This document shows positions 8,844 to 17,318 of a DNA stretch of 36,646 bases, one piece after another. Source of the stretch: Clostridiales bacterium (GTDB lineage Bacteria > Bacillota > Clostridia > Caldicoprobacterales > UBA3941); assembly GCA_012735575.1 (NCBI GenBank), contig JAAYGY010000008.1:1-36646 (forward strand). The letters are read 5' to 3'. The position numbers and the translations under genes were made by a program. The stretch's first letter is position 1; every line of letters begins with the position of its first letter. The notes under the pieces were generated by a model. That model had not been told where the DNA came from, ran no database searches, and worked only from the letters and a program-made list of their open reading frames with translations.

Positions 8844-8852
8844 TGTTATAAT
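8844..8852 (+). promoter_or_regulatory. Extended -10 promoter before aroK
   Basis: TGTTATAAT at 8844-8852 gives an extended -10 element about 70 bp before aroK. No convincing -35 hexamer is placed 17 bp upstream. It marks the likely start of the aroK transcript after the pilus operon. Confidence 0.45.
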
Positions 8853-8920
8853 CATAGAAAAAGAATATTTAGGTGAAGTATGCAAGTAGCTAAGGTATTT
8901 AGGCTGGGTGATGTTATAAA

Positions 8921-9451
8921 ATGGATAATATAATTTTAATAGGATTTATGGGTGTAGGCAAATCAACTATAGGTAGCGAATTAGCTAAAAAGCTTTCATA
9001 TATTTTTATAGATTCTGATCAAAAAATTGAAGAAGCGGCTGGTATGAGCATTCCGGATATTTTCCGTATCTATGGAGAAAAATATTTTAGAAGATTGGAA
9101 TATAAAATAATAAAGGATTTAGTTGATATGCCTCGAATTGTATTGGCCACTGGCGGAGGGGCAGTAATGAATCGTCAACTCTTTGATATATTGATGTCAA
9201 AGGGTACAGTAATTAATTTGGAGGCATCTTTGTCAACTTTGTATGATAGACTTAAAAAATCTGATAATCGACCTATGTTAGATCATAATGATAGGAAAAA
9301 GAGAATAGAAGATCTTTATAGGCTCAGACGGCCTGTATATATGAAAGCGCATTATACCATAGATATAGATGGCAAAGAAGTAAAAGATATTGTTGATGAA
9401 ATTGTAGAAGTAATGTTTGGAAGGGAAGAAGAAAATATTGTGCTTAAATAA
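8921..9451 (+). CDS. aroK: Shikimate kinase
   Basis: 176 aa, the usual size. It phosphorylates shikimate at the 3-hydroxyl in the aromatic amino acid pathway. Visible motifs: Walker A GFMGVGKSTIG at residues 8-18, the shikimate-binding DSD and RIYGEKYFRRLE segment, the GGGAV loop (ATGGGAV), and the lid region with R-P (SDNRPML). The C-terminal RRPVYMKAHYTID stretch is also typical. The 3' end overlaps the reading frame of the endonuclease IV-like gene. The pathway partner aroQ is two genes downstream, so shikimate functions cluster here. Confidence 0.95.
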   Translation: MDNIILIGFMGVGKSTIGSELAKKLSYIFIDSDQKIEEAAGMSIPDIFRIYGEKYFRRLEYKIIKDLVDMPRIVLATGGGAVMNRQLFDILMSKGTVINLEASLSTLYDRLKKSDNRPMLDHNDRKKRIEDLYRLRRPVYMKAHYTIDIDGKEVKDIVDEIVEVMFGREEENIVLK

Positions 9452-10325
9452 TAGAATTCGTTTTGGTCCTTCAGGGAACAGTGATTCATTCTATAAAGAG
9501 GGAAACAAGAGTAGTATAGAAATGCCAAAATGGCTTTACGATATGGGATTAAATGCATATGAGTATTCCCTAACTCGAGGTATTAATATAAAAGAGGAAA
9601 CGGCAAGATTAATTGGACAACAAGCTAGTAAATATGATATAGCAGTAAGTGTACATGCTCCATATTATATAAACCTGGCTTCACCTGAGAAAGAAAAGGC
9701 AGAAAAATCAATACAGTATATATTGGATTCTCTAGAAGTAGCTACATGGCTTGGTGCTAATAGGATAGTTTTTCACCCAGGCTCCTGTGCAAGAATGAGC
9801 AGGCAAAAAGCTAATGAGAATATTATAAATATGTTAAAACAACTTGTAAACCAAGCTAAGGATTATCTTCAAAGTGGTTTGCTCTTGTGTCCAGAAACTA
9901 TGGGTAAAATAAATCAAATTGGTACATTGGATGAAATCCTATATTTTTGTACTCTTCATGAAAATATTATACCAACTTTAGATTTTGGACACATACATGC
10001 AAGGGGTTTAGGTGCTATTAATAGTAAAGATGACTATGTAAAAATCTTAGATAAGGTAGAAAATGCTATTGGTTATGAGAGAACCAGGAACTTTCATTCC
10101 CATTTTAGCCATATTGAATTTACAGAAAGAGGCGAAAAAAAGCACTGGACTTTATCTGATACAGAGTATGGTCCTGAGTTTTCTTTTTTAGCAGAAGTAA
10201 TAATTGAAAGGGATTTGACTCCTATAATTATTTGCGAGTCCAGGGGAGTTATGGCAGAAGATGCACTGAGATTAAAGAATATCTACGAAGAAAAAATTAC
10301 TCTATCCAATAATGTTAATATATGA
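9438..10325 (+). CDS. Endonuclease IV-like TIM-barrel protein (AP endonuclease family 2)
   Basis: About 295 aa, a TIM-barrel with the metal ligands of the Nfo family: VSVHAPYYINLAS, RIVFHPGS, LLCPETMGK, PTLDFGHIHA and the HSHFSHIEFTERGEKKH segment. The N-terminus RIRFGPSGNSDSFY is characteristic of a Clostridia/archaeal deoxyribonuclease IV branch. The family cleaves 5' to abasic sites in DNA repair; whether this branch does so is an inference. The start is uncertain: TTG 9438 gives the family-like N-terminus and lies after AAGGGAAGAAG within aroK's last codons; TTG 9417 is also open. No ATG is available in frame at this point. Co-translation with aroK is likely. Confidence 0.82.
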   Translation: MCLNNRIRFGPSGNSDSFYKEGNKSSIEMPKWLYDMGLNAYEYSLTRGINIKEETARLIGQQASKYDIAVSVHAPYYINLASPEKEKAEKSIQYILDSLEVATWLGANRIVFHPGSCARMSRQKANENIINMLKQLVNQAKDYLQSGLLLCPETMGKINQIGTLDEILYFCTLHENIIPTLDFGHIHARGLGAINSKDDYVKILDKVENAIGYERTRNFHSHFSHIEFTERGEKKHWTLSDTEYGPEFSFLAEVIIERDLTPIIICESRGVMAEDALRLKNIYEEKITLSNNVNI

Positions 10326-10359
10326 TAATATATATATGAATTTTATAAAAGGAGCTATA

Positions 10360-10806
10360 ATGGTAATGAAAATTCTAGTATTAAATGGTCCCAATTTAAA
10401 TCTATTAGGGATTAGAGAGCCTTCTATTTATGGCAAATCTAGCTTGAGTAATTTAATCAGGGAGCTAGAAAGGCGTGCTCAGATTCTAGGGGTGGAAATT
10501 CATCATTTTCAATCCAATAGTGAAGGCGCTTTAATAGACCAGATTCATGAAGCCAGGGAACAATTTCATGGCATAATCTTCAATCCTGGAGCTTTCAGTC
10601 ATTATAGCTATGCACTGAGGGATGCAATATCATCAGTTGAGCTCCCGGTTATTGAAGTACATATTTCAAATATAAGTGCTAGGGAGTCTTTTCGAAACAC
10701 ATCTGTTATAGCCCCAGTATGCATTGGACAAATAAGCGGTTTAGGAATAGATGGATATGGATTTGCCCTAGACTACCTTGTAAAATATTTATCTAATAAA
10801 GATTAA
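10360..10806 (+). CDS. aroQ: 3-dehydroquinate dehydratase, type II
   Basis: 148 aa, the standard length of the dodecameric type II enzyme that dehydrates 3-dehydroquinate to 3-dehydroshikimate. Family motifs in order: LVLNGPNLNLLGIREPSIYG with the catalytic Tyr, HFQSNSEGALIDQIHEA, IIFNPGAFSHYSYALRDA, and EVHISNISARESFR with the catalytic His. The start ATG 10360 is 5 bp after AAAGGAG; ATG 10366 is an alternative, and an upstream in-frame ATG lacks a ribosome site. It follows the endonuclease IV-like gene closely and precedes efp, an arrangement common in Clostridia. Confidence 0.96.
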   Translation: MVMKILVLNGPNLNLLGIREPSIYGKSSLSNLIRELERRAQILGVEIHHFQSNSEGALIDQIHEAREQFHGIIFNPGAFSHYSYALRDAISSVELPVIEVHISNISARESFRNTSVIAPVCIGQISGLGIDGYGFALDYLVKYLSNKD

Positions 10807-10859
10807 AGCAGTGCAGAAATTAATTATTTTATTATTAATTTGGATGGGAGATGAAATTC

Positions 10860-11417
10860 ATGATTTCAGCAGGAGATTTTAGGAAAGGAATTACAATAGA
10901 GATCGATGGTCAAGTTTATACCGTTGTAGATTTTCAACATGTAAAGCCTGGTAAAGGTGCAGCTTTCGTAAGAACCAAGATTAAAAATATAGTAACTGGC
11001 AGTACTATAGAAAAAACCTTTAGCCCTACTGAAAAAGTTCCTAGGGCCCGTGTAGAAACAAAAGAGATGCAATATTTATATAATGATGGAAACTTGTACT
11101 ATTTCATGGATACAGAAACCTACGAGCAAATACCCCTTAATCAAAACCAAGTAGAGGATGCCATTAAGTTTATTAAAGAAAATATGAATGTCACCATCAA
11201 GTTTTTTAAGGGAGAGGCTTTTTCTGTAGAACCCCCTTTCTTTGTTGAGCTTGAAGTTACTCATACAGAACCAGGCTTTAAGGGAGATACAGCTACTGGA
11301 GGCACTAAGCCTGCTACCCTTGAAACAGGTGCCTTAGTCCATGTTCCTCTCTTTATTAATGTAGGTGATGTCATACGCATTGATACCAGAACTGGTGAGT
11401 ATATGGAAAGGGTTTAG
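10860..11417 (+). CDS. efp: Translation elongation factor P
   Basis: 185 aa, full length. EF-P binds between the P and E sites of the ribosome and relieves stalling at polyproline stretches. [20 protein letters not shown] is the conserved N-terminus. The loop [12 protein letters not shown] carries the lysine (KPGKG) that is modified in many species. The C-terminal OB domains end with [17 protein letters not shown], the family signature. ATG 10860 is chosen over ATG 10851 because GGGAG directly abuts the latter and is well spaced from the former. No modification enzyme gene (epmA, ymfI-like) is visible nearby. Confidence 0.97.
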   Translation: MISAGDFRKGITIEIDGQVYTVVDFQHVKPGKGAAFVRTKIKNIVTGSTIEKTFSPTEKVPRARVETKEMQYLYNDGNLYYFMDTETYEQIPLNQNQVEDAIKFIKENMNVTIKFFKGEAFSVEPPFFVELEVTHTEPGFKGDTATGGTKPATLETGALVHVPLFINVGDVIRIDTRTGEYMERV

Positions 11418-11476
11418 GGGGAATTATATAAGTATTGATCTGTTAGTTGTATTTTAAATAGAAAGAGGGGATAAGT

Positions 11477-11881
11477 TTGAATTATTTAATTGAGAGAGTT
11501 GCTTACCTTAAAGGCTTGATGGATGGATTGGGAATTGATGACAGTACAAATGAGGGAAAAATTCTTATCAATATTATTGACGTTTTGGATGATATAGTCG
11601 ATGAAATTGCGGAATTGCATGATTCTCGAGCTGAGCTCGATGAATATGTACAGACTATTGATGAGGATCTCTCAAATATAGAGGATGAACTATATGGACA
11701 AAATAGTCTTGATGAAGATGGTGATTATTCTGGCAAGGCTCAGTATATTGAGGTAGAGTGCCCTCATTGCCATGATATTGTTTACTTTACTGATGATATC
11801 TTTGATATTGAAGATGAATTATTATGCCCTAATTGTAATGAGACAATATATGATGAAGAAGATAACAACGATGCAGATTAG
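11477..11881 (+). CDS. CD1247-type acidic protein with C-terminal zinc ribbon
   Basis: 134 aa from TTG behind AGAGGGG. The N-terminal YLIERVAYLKGLMDGLGID followed by DVLDDIVDEIAELHDSRAELDEYV matches the CD1247 N-terminal domain known from Clostridia. The middle is strongly acidic (DEDLSNIEDEL). The C-terminal third has two Cys pairs, CPHCHDI and CPNCNET, about 32 residues apart, an obvious zinc ribbon. Such a layout suggests a cytosolic protein-protein or nucleic-acid adaptor, but no function is established. It lies between efp and the spoIIIA operon and ends at a strong terminator. Confidence 0.75.
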   Translation: MNYLIERVAYLKGLMDGLGIDDSTNEGKILINIIDVLDDIVDEIAELHDSRAELDEYVQTIDEDLSNIEDELYGQNSLDEDGDYSGKAQYIEVECPHCHDIVYFTDDIFDIEDELLCPNCNETIYDEEDNNDAD

Positions 11882-11913
11882 ATTTACATATTTATATGTT
11901 GACATTATCTATG

Positions 11914-11941
11914 GACCGGTTAAGAGTACCGGTCTTTTTTT
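11914..11941 (+). terminator. Intrinsic terminator after the CD1247-type gene
   Basis: Perfect 7-bp stem GACCGGT/ACCGGTC with a 7-nt loop followed by seven T. It separates the efp-side transcript from spoIIIAA. Confidence 0.9.
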
Positions 11942-11963
11942 ATGTAAAAATAGTTATAAAAAA

Positions 11964-11993
11964 GTATTTATAGTCATAGATATAATATACAAT
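11964..11993 (+). promoter_or_regulatory. Possible sigma-E promoter for the spoIIIA operon
   Basis: TATACAAT (11986-11993) resembles the sigma-E -10 consensus (CATACAnT), with GTATTTA 15 bp upstream as a weak -35. In Bacillus the operon is sigma-E dependent, which motivates the call; the match itself is modest, and a TATAAT at 11981 lacks a -35. Confidence 0.3.
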
Positions 11994-12013
11994 AAAAGAA
12001 AGGACGAGTCTAG

Positions 12014-13006
12014 ATGATACAAAAGATAGAGAAAAAGCCAATAGATGCTTTGAATCCCATATTGGATGCACTGCCAGATAATTTAAAAAAGATTATTCTC
12101 TCAATAACCCCTACAATATTGAAAGACTTAGAAGAAATACGCATTCGTCAAGATCGTCCCCTCATGGTATATAGCCGTGGAAGGGACTATTTTCTATGTA
12201 GGAATGGACGTCTTACTCATCATGCTGACAATGCTTATATTGTATCTCAAGATGATATAAGAAGAACACTGGAGTTAATTTCAAGTTATTCTATTTATGC
12301 TTTTGAGGAAGAGCTACGTAACGGCTATATAACGCTGCAAGGGGGATACCGTGTTGGAATATCGGGAAAGGTTGTGTTAGGAAAAGAAGGAATTATATCT
12401 TTTCGGCATATAACTTCCTTTAATATAAGAATAGCCAGGGAAATCTTAAACGTAGCCAACAAAGTTTTACCCTTCATAATAGAAAATGGTCAAGTATTGC
12501 ATACCTTAATACTATCACCTCCGCAAATGGGGAAAACTACCTTGTTAAGGGATATATGTAGGCAGCTTAGCAATGGCTTTCCAGGTTTTGGTGGGGTCAA
12601 GATAGGAATTGTAGATGAGCGTTCCGAAATTGCAGGATGTTTTCAAGGAATCCCACAAAATGATGTAGGAGTTAGAACAGATATATTGGATGGATGTCCA
12701 AAAGCAATAGGTATTATTATGATGATACGTTCCATGTCACCAAATGTCATAATCACTGATGAAATAGGAAAACCCGAAGATGTTATGGCTATAGAAGATG
12801 CTTTAAATGCTGGTATAAAGATAATAACCTCTGCTCACAGTTCTGGATTAGATGATGCGCGAAGAAGACCAATCCTAAAGTCACTTATTGATAAGAATAT
12901 TTTCCAGAGAATATTGGTGCTGGGTAATAGTTTAGGAACGGGCACCTTAGAAAGGGTTTATGATGGTATTGATTGGAGTATATTATTAGATCATCCAGTT
13001 AGATAG
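12014..13006 (+). CDS. spoIIIAA: Stage III sporulation protein AA (ATPase)
   Basis: 330 aa, a secretion-type ATPase related to type II/IV secretion motors. It is the only ATPase of the SpoIIIA-SpoIIQ channel that links mother cell and forespore after engulfment. Motifs: Walker A SPPQMGKTTLLRD around residue 173, IGIVDERSEIAG, and Walker B VIITDEIGKPED, followed by the His box ITSAHSSG. The N-terminal LEEIRIRQDRPLMVYSRG and LQGGYRVGISGK are typical of SpoIIIAA. It starts the eight-gene operon. The cytosolic location in the mother cell is inferred from the family. Confidence 0.96.
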   Translation: MIQKIEKKPIDALNPILDALPDNLKKIILSITPTILKDLEEIRIRQDRPLMVYSRGRDYFLCRNGRLTHHADNAYIVSQDDIRRTLELISSYSIYAFEEELRNGYITLQGGYRVGISGKVVLGKEGIISFRHITSFNIRIAREILNVANKVLPFIIENGQVLHTLILSPPQMGKTTLLRDICRQLSNGFPGFGGVKIGIVDERSEIAGCFQGIPQNDVGVRTDILDGCPKAIGIIMMIRSMSPNVIITDEIGKPEDVMAIEDALNAGIKIITSAHSSGLDDARRRPILKSLIDKNIFQRILVLGNSLGTGTLERVYDGIDWSILLDHPVR

Positions 13007-13071
13007 TGTACCATTATTCTAGTTTCAAAAGTATAGCCTGATCTGAGGTTTTTATAAGAGGGAGTGATAAT

Positions 13072-13593
13072 GTGTTTCTAAAAATAGTATCTAGCATAAG
13101 CATTGTGGTTTGCTGTACTCTTTTAGGAATACATATGTCTAATAGATATGATCGGAGAATATATAATATAAGAGTTTTACAGAGCATACTAATTAATTTA
13201 GAAACAGAAATAGTATATTACTCCACCCTTTTATCTCAAGCTATAAGAAATTCAACTAGAAATTTAGAAGGAGACTGGAAAAATTTTTTCTTAGAAGTAG
13301 CCGATATTTTGGAATATAAAAAGGACTGCTCTTTTGCTGAAGTATGGAAAGAAACTTTGCAAGGAATAAAAAATTGTCCATACATAGGAAAAGGAGAGCT
13401 GGATATAATGTACCGATTTGGCTTGCAGCTTGGTAATAGCGATAGATTAAGCCAACGGAAATACTTTGAAATCGCGCAACAGCAATTAAAAACAGAAGAA
13501 AAAAATGCTCTACAACTTCACTTTCGTTATGGAAAAATGTATCGTAGCTTGGGATTATTATTAGGTCTAGGTATAGCCATTATATTGCTCTAG
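13072..13593 (+). CDS. spoIIIAB: Stage III sporulation protein AB
   Basis: 173 aa from GTG 13072, preceded by AGAGGGAG. It has a hydrophobic helix at the N-terminus (IVSSISIVVCCTLLGIHMS) and another at the C-terminus (LGLLLGLGIAIILL), with a helical cytoplasmic-type domain between, the GspF-related layout of SpoIIIAB. Typical family segments are LRVLQ-like RVLQSILINLETEIVYYSTLLSQA and GLQLGNSDRLSQRKYF. It would be the platform protein acting with the SpoIIIAA ATPase. A 65-bp gap separates it from spoIIIAA without a terminator. Confidence 0.93.
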   Translation: MFLKIVSSISIVVCCTLLGIHMSNRYDRRIYNIRVLQSILINLETEIVYYSTLLSQAIRNSTRNLEGDWKNFFLEVADILEYKKDCSFAEVWKETLQGIKNCPYIGKGELDIMYRFGLQLGNSDRLSQRKYFEIAQQQLKTEEKNALQLHFRYGKMYRSLGLLLGLGIAIILL

Positions 13594-13615
13594 TTTACGA
13601 ATGGAGGAAGCAAAA

Positions 13616-13813
13616 GTGAACATTGATATTATATTTAAGATAGCTGCGATTGGTATTTTGGTAGCAGTGGTAAATCAAGTTCTCTTAAGGGCAGGCAGAG
13701 AAGAAATAGCTATGTTGACTACCTTAACTGGCGTAATTGTAGTTCTATTAATGGTTGTCAACTTGATTAATGATTTATTCAACAGTGTGAGGAGTATTTT
13801 TCGCTTATACTAG
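13616..13813 (+). CDS. spoIIIAC: Stage III sporulation protein AC
   Basis: 65 aa, standard size. It has two transmembrane helices (IFKIAAIGILVAVVNQVLL and LTTLTGVIVVLLMVVNLI) joined by the conserved RAGREEIAMLT loop. GTG 13616 is preferred: the ATG at 13601 overlaps the GGAGG site at 13603, and starting at GTG gives the family-typical N-terminus. It is a small membrane subunit of the engulfment channel, homologous to part of SpoIIIAD. Confidence 0.93.
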   Translation: MNIDIIFKIAAIGILVAVVNQVLLRAGREEIAMLTTLTGVIVVLLMVVNLINDLFNSVRSIFRLY

Positions 13814-13851
13814 AGCTTATTCTAGAGAACTTAGAAAAAGGTGTTTATTTT

Positions 13852-14238
13852 ATGGATATCATTCAAATTGTTGGAATAGGTATTATTGCTGCTATTCTTT
13901 CTATGATTATAAAACAGCACAAACCAGAAATAGCCTTTCTAATAAGCATTGCTGCAGCTATTTTAATATTTTTTATTATAGCAAACAAGCTACCATATAT
14001 TGTTAATGTTTTTAACGATATCATCAACAAAACTCAAATTGATTCAGTATTTATATCAACACTATTAAAGATTGTTGGTGTGGCATACATCACTGAATTT
14101 GGATCACAGATATGCAAAGATATGGGTGAGAACAGTATAGCATCAAAAATAGAACTGGGCGGAAAAGTAATAATAATGATTTTAGGTTTGCCAATATTGA
14201 CTGCGCTTACTGAAACGATATTGGAAATATTACCATAA
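13852..14238 (+). CDS. spoIIIAD: Stage III sporulation protein AD
   Basis: 128 aa, standard length, four hydrophobic segments. The N-terminal half repeats the SpoIIIAC pattern (QIVGIGIIAAILSMII, HKPEIAFLISIAAAILIFF), and the C-terminal half has the conserved VGVAYITEFGSQICKDMGENSIASKIE stretch, abbreviated here to its start and end: VGVAYITEFG and SIASKIELGGK. It is a membrane subunit of the SpoIIIA channel. It lies 14 bp upstream of spoIIIAE and is intact. Confidence 0.94.
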   Translation: MDIIQIVGIGIIAAILSMIIKQHKPEIAFLISIAAAILIFFIIANKLPYIVNVFNDIINKTQIDSVFISTLLKIVGVAYITEFGSQICKDMGENSIASKIELGGKVIIMILGLPILTALTETILEILP

Positions 14239-14251
14239 GGGGTCTCTACAT

Positions 14252-15451
14252 ATGAGAAAATTAATAGTTATTAGCTTTGTTGTAATATTAACTCTAATTC
14301 CAGTAAACAAGGTAAAAGCATTGAATACAGAGGAAAGTAAAATTGACTTAAGAGAAGAAATAAAAAAAATAGCTGATGAGCTGCTTGATTTATTGAACTT
14401 TAATCAATGGGATCATGTTATTTAAGAGATAGACGATTATCAATTTAACTTATTAGAAAATGCAAATCTTAAAGAATTGATTATTGATCTTGCAACGGGA
14501 AGATTTGAAATAGATTGGAAACAAATATATGAGAATTTATGTAAGACCTTTTTATCAGAAATACGATTAAATTTATTACTTATGGCAAAGATCTTTGCCA
14601 TTGCTGTGGTTATCGGTATATTAGATAACTTTAAGTCAAATTTTAGCCATAGTACAATAGGAGAGTTAGCGTGGATGACATGCTACATGATGATAGTTGT
14701 TTTAATAATTCAGAGTGTGATACTAGTTCTCAATGTTGGTACAAATTCTATCGAACGAATGACTTCTTTTATGCAAATACTTTTTCCCACTCTTTTAGCT
14801 TTTCTTATTGGGATGGGTGGTATTGCTTCCTCTGGTATTATGCAGCCGGCTACAGTATTATTGACTGGGGTTACAGGAGTTTTTTTGAAAAATGTTATGA
14901 TCCCTCTAATACTATTGTCAGCTATACTAGTATTGATCAGTAATATTAATGAGAGTATAAGCTTAAAAAATTTAAGTAAGTTAACCAGGAATATTTGTTC
15001 ATGGATATTGGGAATAGTTTTTACTATTTTTATTGGAGTTCTTAGTGTACAGGGAATACTGGCAGCAACCTTTGATGGCATATCTATCCGTACTACAAAA
15101 TACGCTATAGAAACTTTTGTACCAGTAGTAGGTAAAATGTTTTCTCAAACAGTAGATGTTATTATTAGTTCATCCTTAATGCTAAAAAATGCAGTAGGTG
15201 TGCTGGGATTAATAGTAGCTATATCAGTTTGTCTATATCCCATATTAAAAATTTTTTCATTAATTGCAATTTATAAACTATCTGGTGCTTTGCTAGAGCC
15301 AATAAGCGATAAAAGAATTGTGTCTTGTTTAAATGAAATTGGTAGTGTGTTAGTCATACTCCTTGTGACATTGATTGGAATTGCAATAATGTTTTTTTTA
15401 ACAATAGCATTATTAATGGGAATAGGTAATATAACTGTAATGATGAGATAA
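14252..15451 (+). pseudogene. spoIIIAE: spoIIIAE, interrupted by an in-frame TAA at codon 58
   Basis: Read through, the gene has 400 codons, the normal size of the polytopic SpoIIIAE channel subunit. Codons 1-23 encode a signal peptide (MRKLIVISFVV ... VKA). Codon 58 (14423-14425) is TAA, in the sequence ...FNQWDHVI*EIDDYQFN... The downstream frame is undamaged: 324 residues from TTG 14477 with about seven membrane helices and conserved segments such as LLMAKIFAIAVVIGIL and GGIASSGIMQPATVLL. A single base change from CAA, GAA or AAA would explain it. No ribosome site precedes TTG 14477 and restart would lose the signal peptide. The other seven spoIIIA genes look intact, so this is recent, suppressed, or a sequencing error. 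Confidence 0.85.
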
Positions 15452-15463
15452 AGGTGAGTTTGA

Positions 15464-16063
15464 ATGATAAAACAATGGATTTTAAATATAATTGCAGTAG
15501 TTGTATTAGGAACACTGCTGGATATGGTTATACCCAGTGGAAATATAAAAAAATATACTAAGTTCTTTATTGGTCTTATTTCTATATTGGCAATTTTGCA
15601 ACCTATTATAAAGATGACTGGAAACATACCTCAATTAACAAAAGACATATGGATAAGACAATTAGATGCAGAGCTGGAAACTATGAGTATCGAAAGTAAA
15701 GATTTAGAAAAAAGCCAGGAAAAATACTTACTGGAGCTATATAAAAGCAGATTAGAGGAGGATATAATCAATAGACTTAACCAGTATGTACCTGATTCAG
15801 AGGTTTTAGTAATTGCTACACTGGAGAAGGTTGAAGGGCAAGAAATGTTTTTATTAAGTCGTATTGATATTAACATAGGTCCTTCAAAACAGGTAAATAT
15901 TGAACCAGTAGAGATAATCGTAGGCGATAGATTATCAGAGGGAGGAAGTTTTAATTCTCAAATAAATAACCAAGAGGTTGATAAAAACTTTGAAACAATA
16001 AAGGAGTATATTTCTAATACTTATGAAATTGACAAATCAAGAATATACATAAATAAGAAATAG
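15464..16063 (+). CDS. spoIIIAF: Stage III sporulation protein AF
   Basis: 199 aa. It has two N-terminal transmembrane helices (WILNIIAVVVLGTLLDMVIPSG, abbreviated WILNIIAVVVLGTLLDM, and FFIGLISILAILQPII) with the conserved G-x-x-x-KYTKF linker, then a charged helical region and a C-terminal ring-building-motif-like alpha/beta domain (EVLVIATLEK, INIGPSKQVNI, IKEYISNTYEID). It starts 13 bp after spoIIIAE. It is predicted to form a ring in the mother-cell side of the intermembrane space, by analogy with SpoIIIAG and AH. Confidence 0.93.
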   Translation: MIKQWILNIIAVVVLGTLLDMVIPSGNIKKYTKFFIGLISILAILQPIIKMTGNIPQLTKDIWIRQLDAELETMSIESKDLEKSQEKYLLELYKSRLEEDIINRLNQYVPDSEVLVIATLEKVEGQEMFLLSRIDINIGPSKQVNIEPVEIIVGDRLSEGGSFNSQINNQEVDKNFETIKEYISNTYEIDKSRIYINKK

Positions 16064-16088
16064 AAATACATATGATAAGGAGGCTATT

Positions 16089-16691
16089 ATGGAAGAAAAA
16101 AAAGGTCTAAAAGACTTAATAACTAGATTTAAGCAAATTAAAAATATCGAATTAATACTTGCTATTCTAGTAATCTCCATTGTTATAAGTATCTATATTT
16201 CTACAATAGACAAACCATCTGAAATTGATCAAAATGAGTATGATCAAAACAATGAAACAAGCGATTTACACTGGATAGATAATAATAGTACTAGTGAAAA
16301 TAGGGATGAACAAAGATTAAAAGAAATATTGTCAGCTATAAAAGGTGCAGGAAAAGTAGAAGTTATGATAACTTATAGCTCTGGAAAAGAAATTATACCA
16401 GCTATGAATACAGTTGAATCAACTACCATTACTGAGGAAGAAGATAATAATGGGGGTACAAGAAAGATTAATCAAACAGATAAAAATTTTCAACCATCAA
16501 CTTATAGTGATTCGGAAGGTTCAAAACCTATAATCTTAAAGGAGGTGGAACCAGAAATTAAAGGTGTAATTATTATTGCTCAAGGTGCCGAAGATGTCCG
16601 GGTAAAAATGGAACTTATGCGGGCAGTACAAGTTGCTTTAGGTATAAAGCCTAGTCAAGTTGAAGTTTTTCCAATGGAACAAGGTAATTAG
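16089..16691 (+). CDS. spoIIIAG: Stage III sporulation protein AG
   Basis: 200 aa. It has a cytoplasmic tail, one transmembrane helix at about residues 21-40 (IELILAILVISIVISIYIS) and a ring-building-motif domain. The segments LKEILSAIKGAGKVEVMITYSSG, here recognisable as ILSAIKGAGKVEVMITYSSG, and VKMELMRAVQVALGI are characteristic. SpoIIIAG forms a large ring in the intermembrane space in B. subtilis. Preceded by AAGGAGG. Size and order are normal. Confidence 0.95.
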   Translation: MEEKKGLKDLITRFKQIKNIELILAILVISIVISIYISTIDKPSEIDQNEYDQNNETSDLHWIDNNSTSENRDEQRLKEILSAIKGAGKVEVMITYSSGKEIIPAMNTVESTTITEEEDNNGGTRKINQTDKNFQPSTYSDSEGSKPIILKEVEPEIKGVIIIAQGAEDVRVKMELMRAVQVALGIKPSQVEVFPMEQGN

Positions 16692-16706
16692 GAGGGTTAA
16701 GAAAAT

Positions 16707-17291
16707 ATGCTAACAGTAAAAAGAAAAAATCTAGTTTTGGGCATGTTAGTAGTTCTTCTCGTTATTACAGGGTATTTGAACTTTGTATACAATCAAAATG
16801 CTATTAAAGAACAAGGGAATAAAGAGCTGATAGATGATAATACCAATAAGCCAGCTGTAACTGTTAATGATGTGTTTGAAGCGAAATCTGATAACGAAAA
16901 TTCGAACGCATCCCCAGATGCTGTTAATACATCTAGTAGTGGAGGTTTCTTTGTGGAGTACCGTTTTGAAAGAGAGAATACCAGAAAGAAAGAAATAGAT
17001 TACATAAAGGAAATAGTTGATAATCCCAATTCTGAGGTTGAAATGAAAAATGAAGCACAGCAAAAACTGTTAGAAATCACATCCAATATGGAGAAAGAAT
17101 TAAATATAGAAGGGCTTTTAAAAGCAAAGGGGTTCAATAACTCTATTGTTATATTCAATCAGGATTATGTAAGTGTTATAGTGGATAAGCAAGAACTGGC
17201 ACCTGAAGAAGTGGCACAAATTTTGGATATAGTCAAACAAGAATCTGGTAAAGAGGCGGATAGTATAAAAATAATTCCAACAAGCCAATGA
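16707..17291 (+). CDS. spoIIIAH: Stage III sporulation protein AH
   Basis: 194 aa, bitopic. The TM helix is at residues about 8-26 (LVLGMLVVLLVITGYLNF), followed by a low-complexity Asn/Ser linker and a YscJ/FliF-like C-terminal domain (ENTRKKEIDYIKEIVDNPN; IVIFNQDYVSVIVDKQELAPEE read in two parts: IVIFNQDYVSVIV and ELAPEEVAQILDIV). SpoIIIAH binds SpoIIQ from the forespore across the septum. It is the last gene of the operon and is followed by a probable terminator. Confidence 0.95.
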   Translation: MLTVKRKNLVLGMLVVLLVITGYLNFVYNQNAIKEQGNKELIDDNTNKPAVTVNDVFEAKSDNENSNASPDAVNTSSSGGFFVEYRFERENTRKKEIDYIKEIVDNPNSEVEMKNEAQQKLLEITSNMEKELNIEGLLKAKGFNNSIVIFNQDYVSVIVDKQELAPEEVAQILDIVKQESGKEADSIKIIPTSQ

Positions 17292-17318
17292 AAGATTTAC
17301 TATGTAATATCATAATAT

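Noticed and set aside
11772-12017. Open frame overlapping the CD1247-type gene and running to spoIIIAA
   Set aside because: It runs through a strong terminator, has no ribosome site and reads as an out-of-frame shadow.
14671-14943. Frame of 90 codons inside spoIIIAE, rich in Cys, Trp and Tyr
   Set aside because: It is another-frame shadow of a membrane-helix-coding region.
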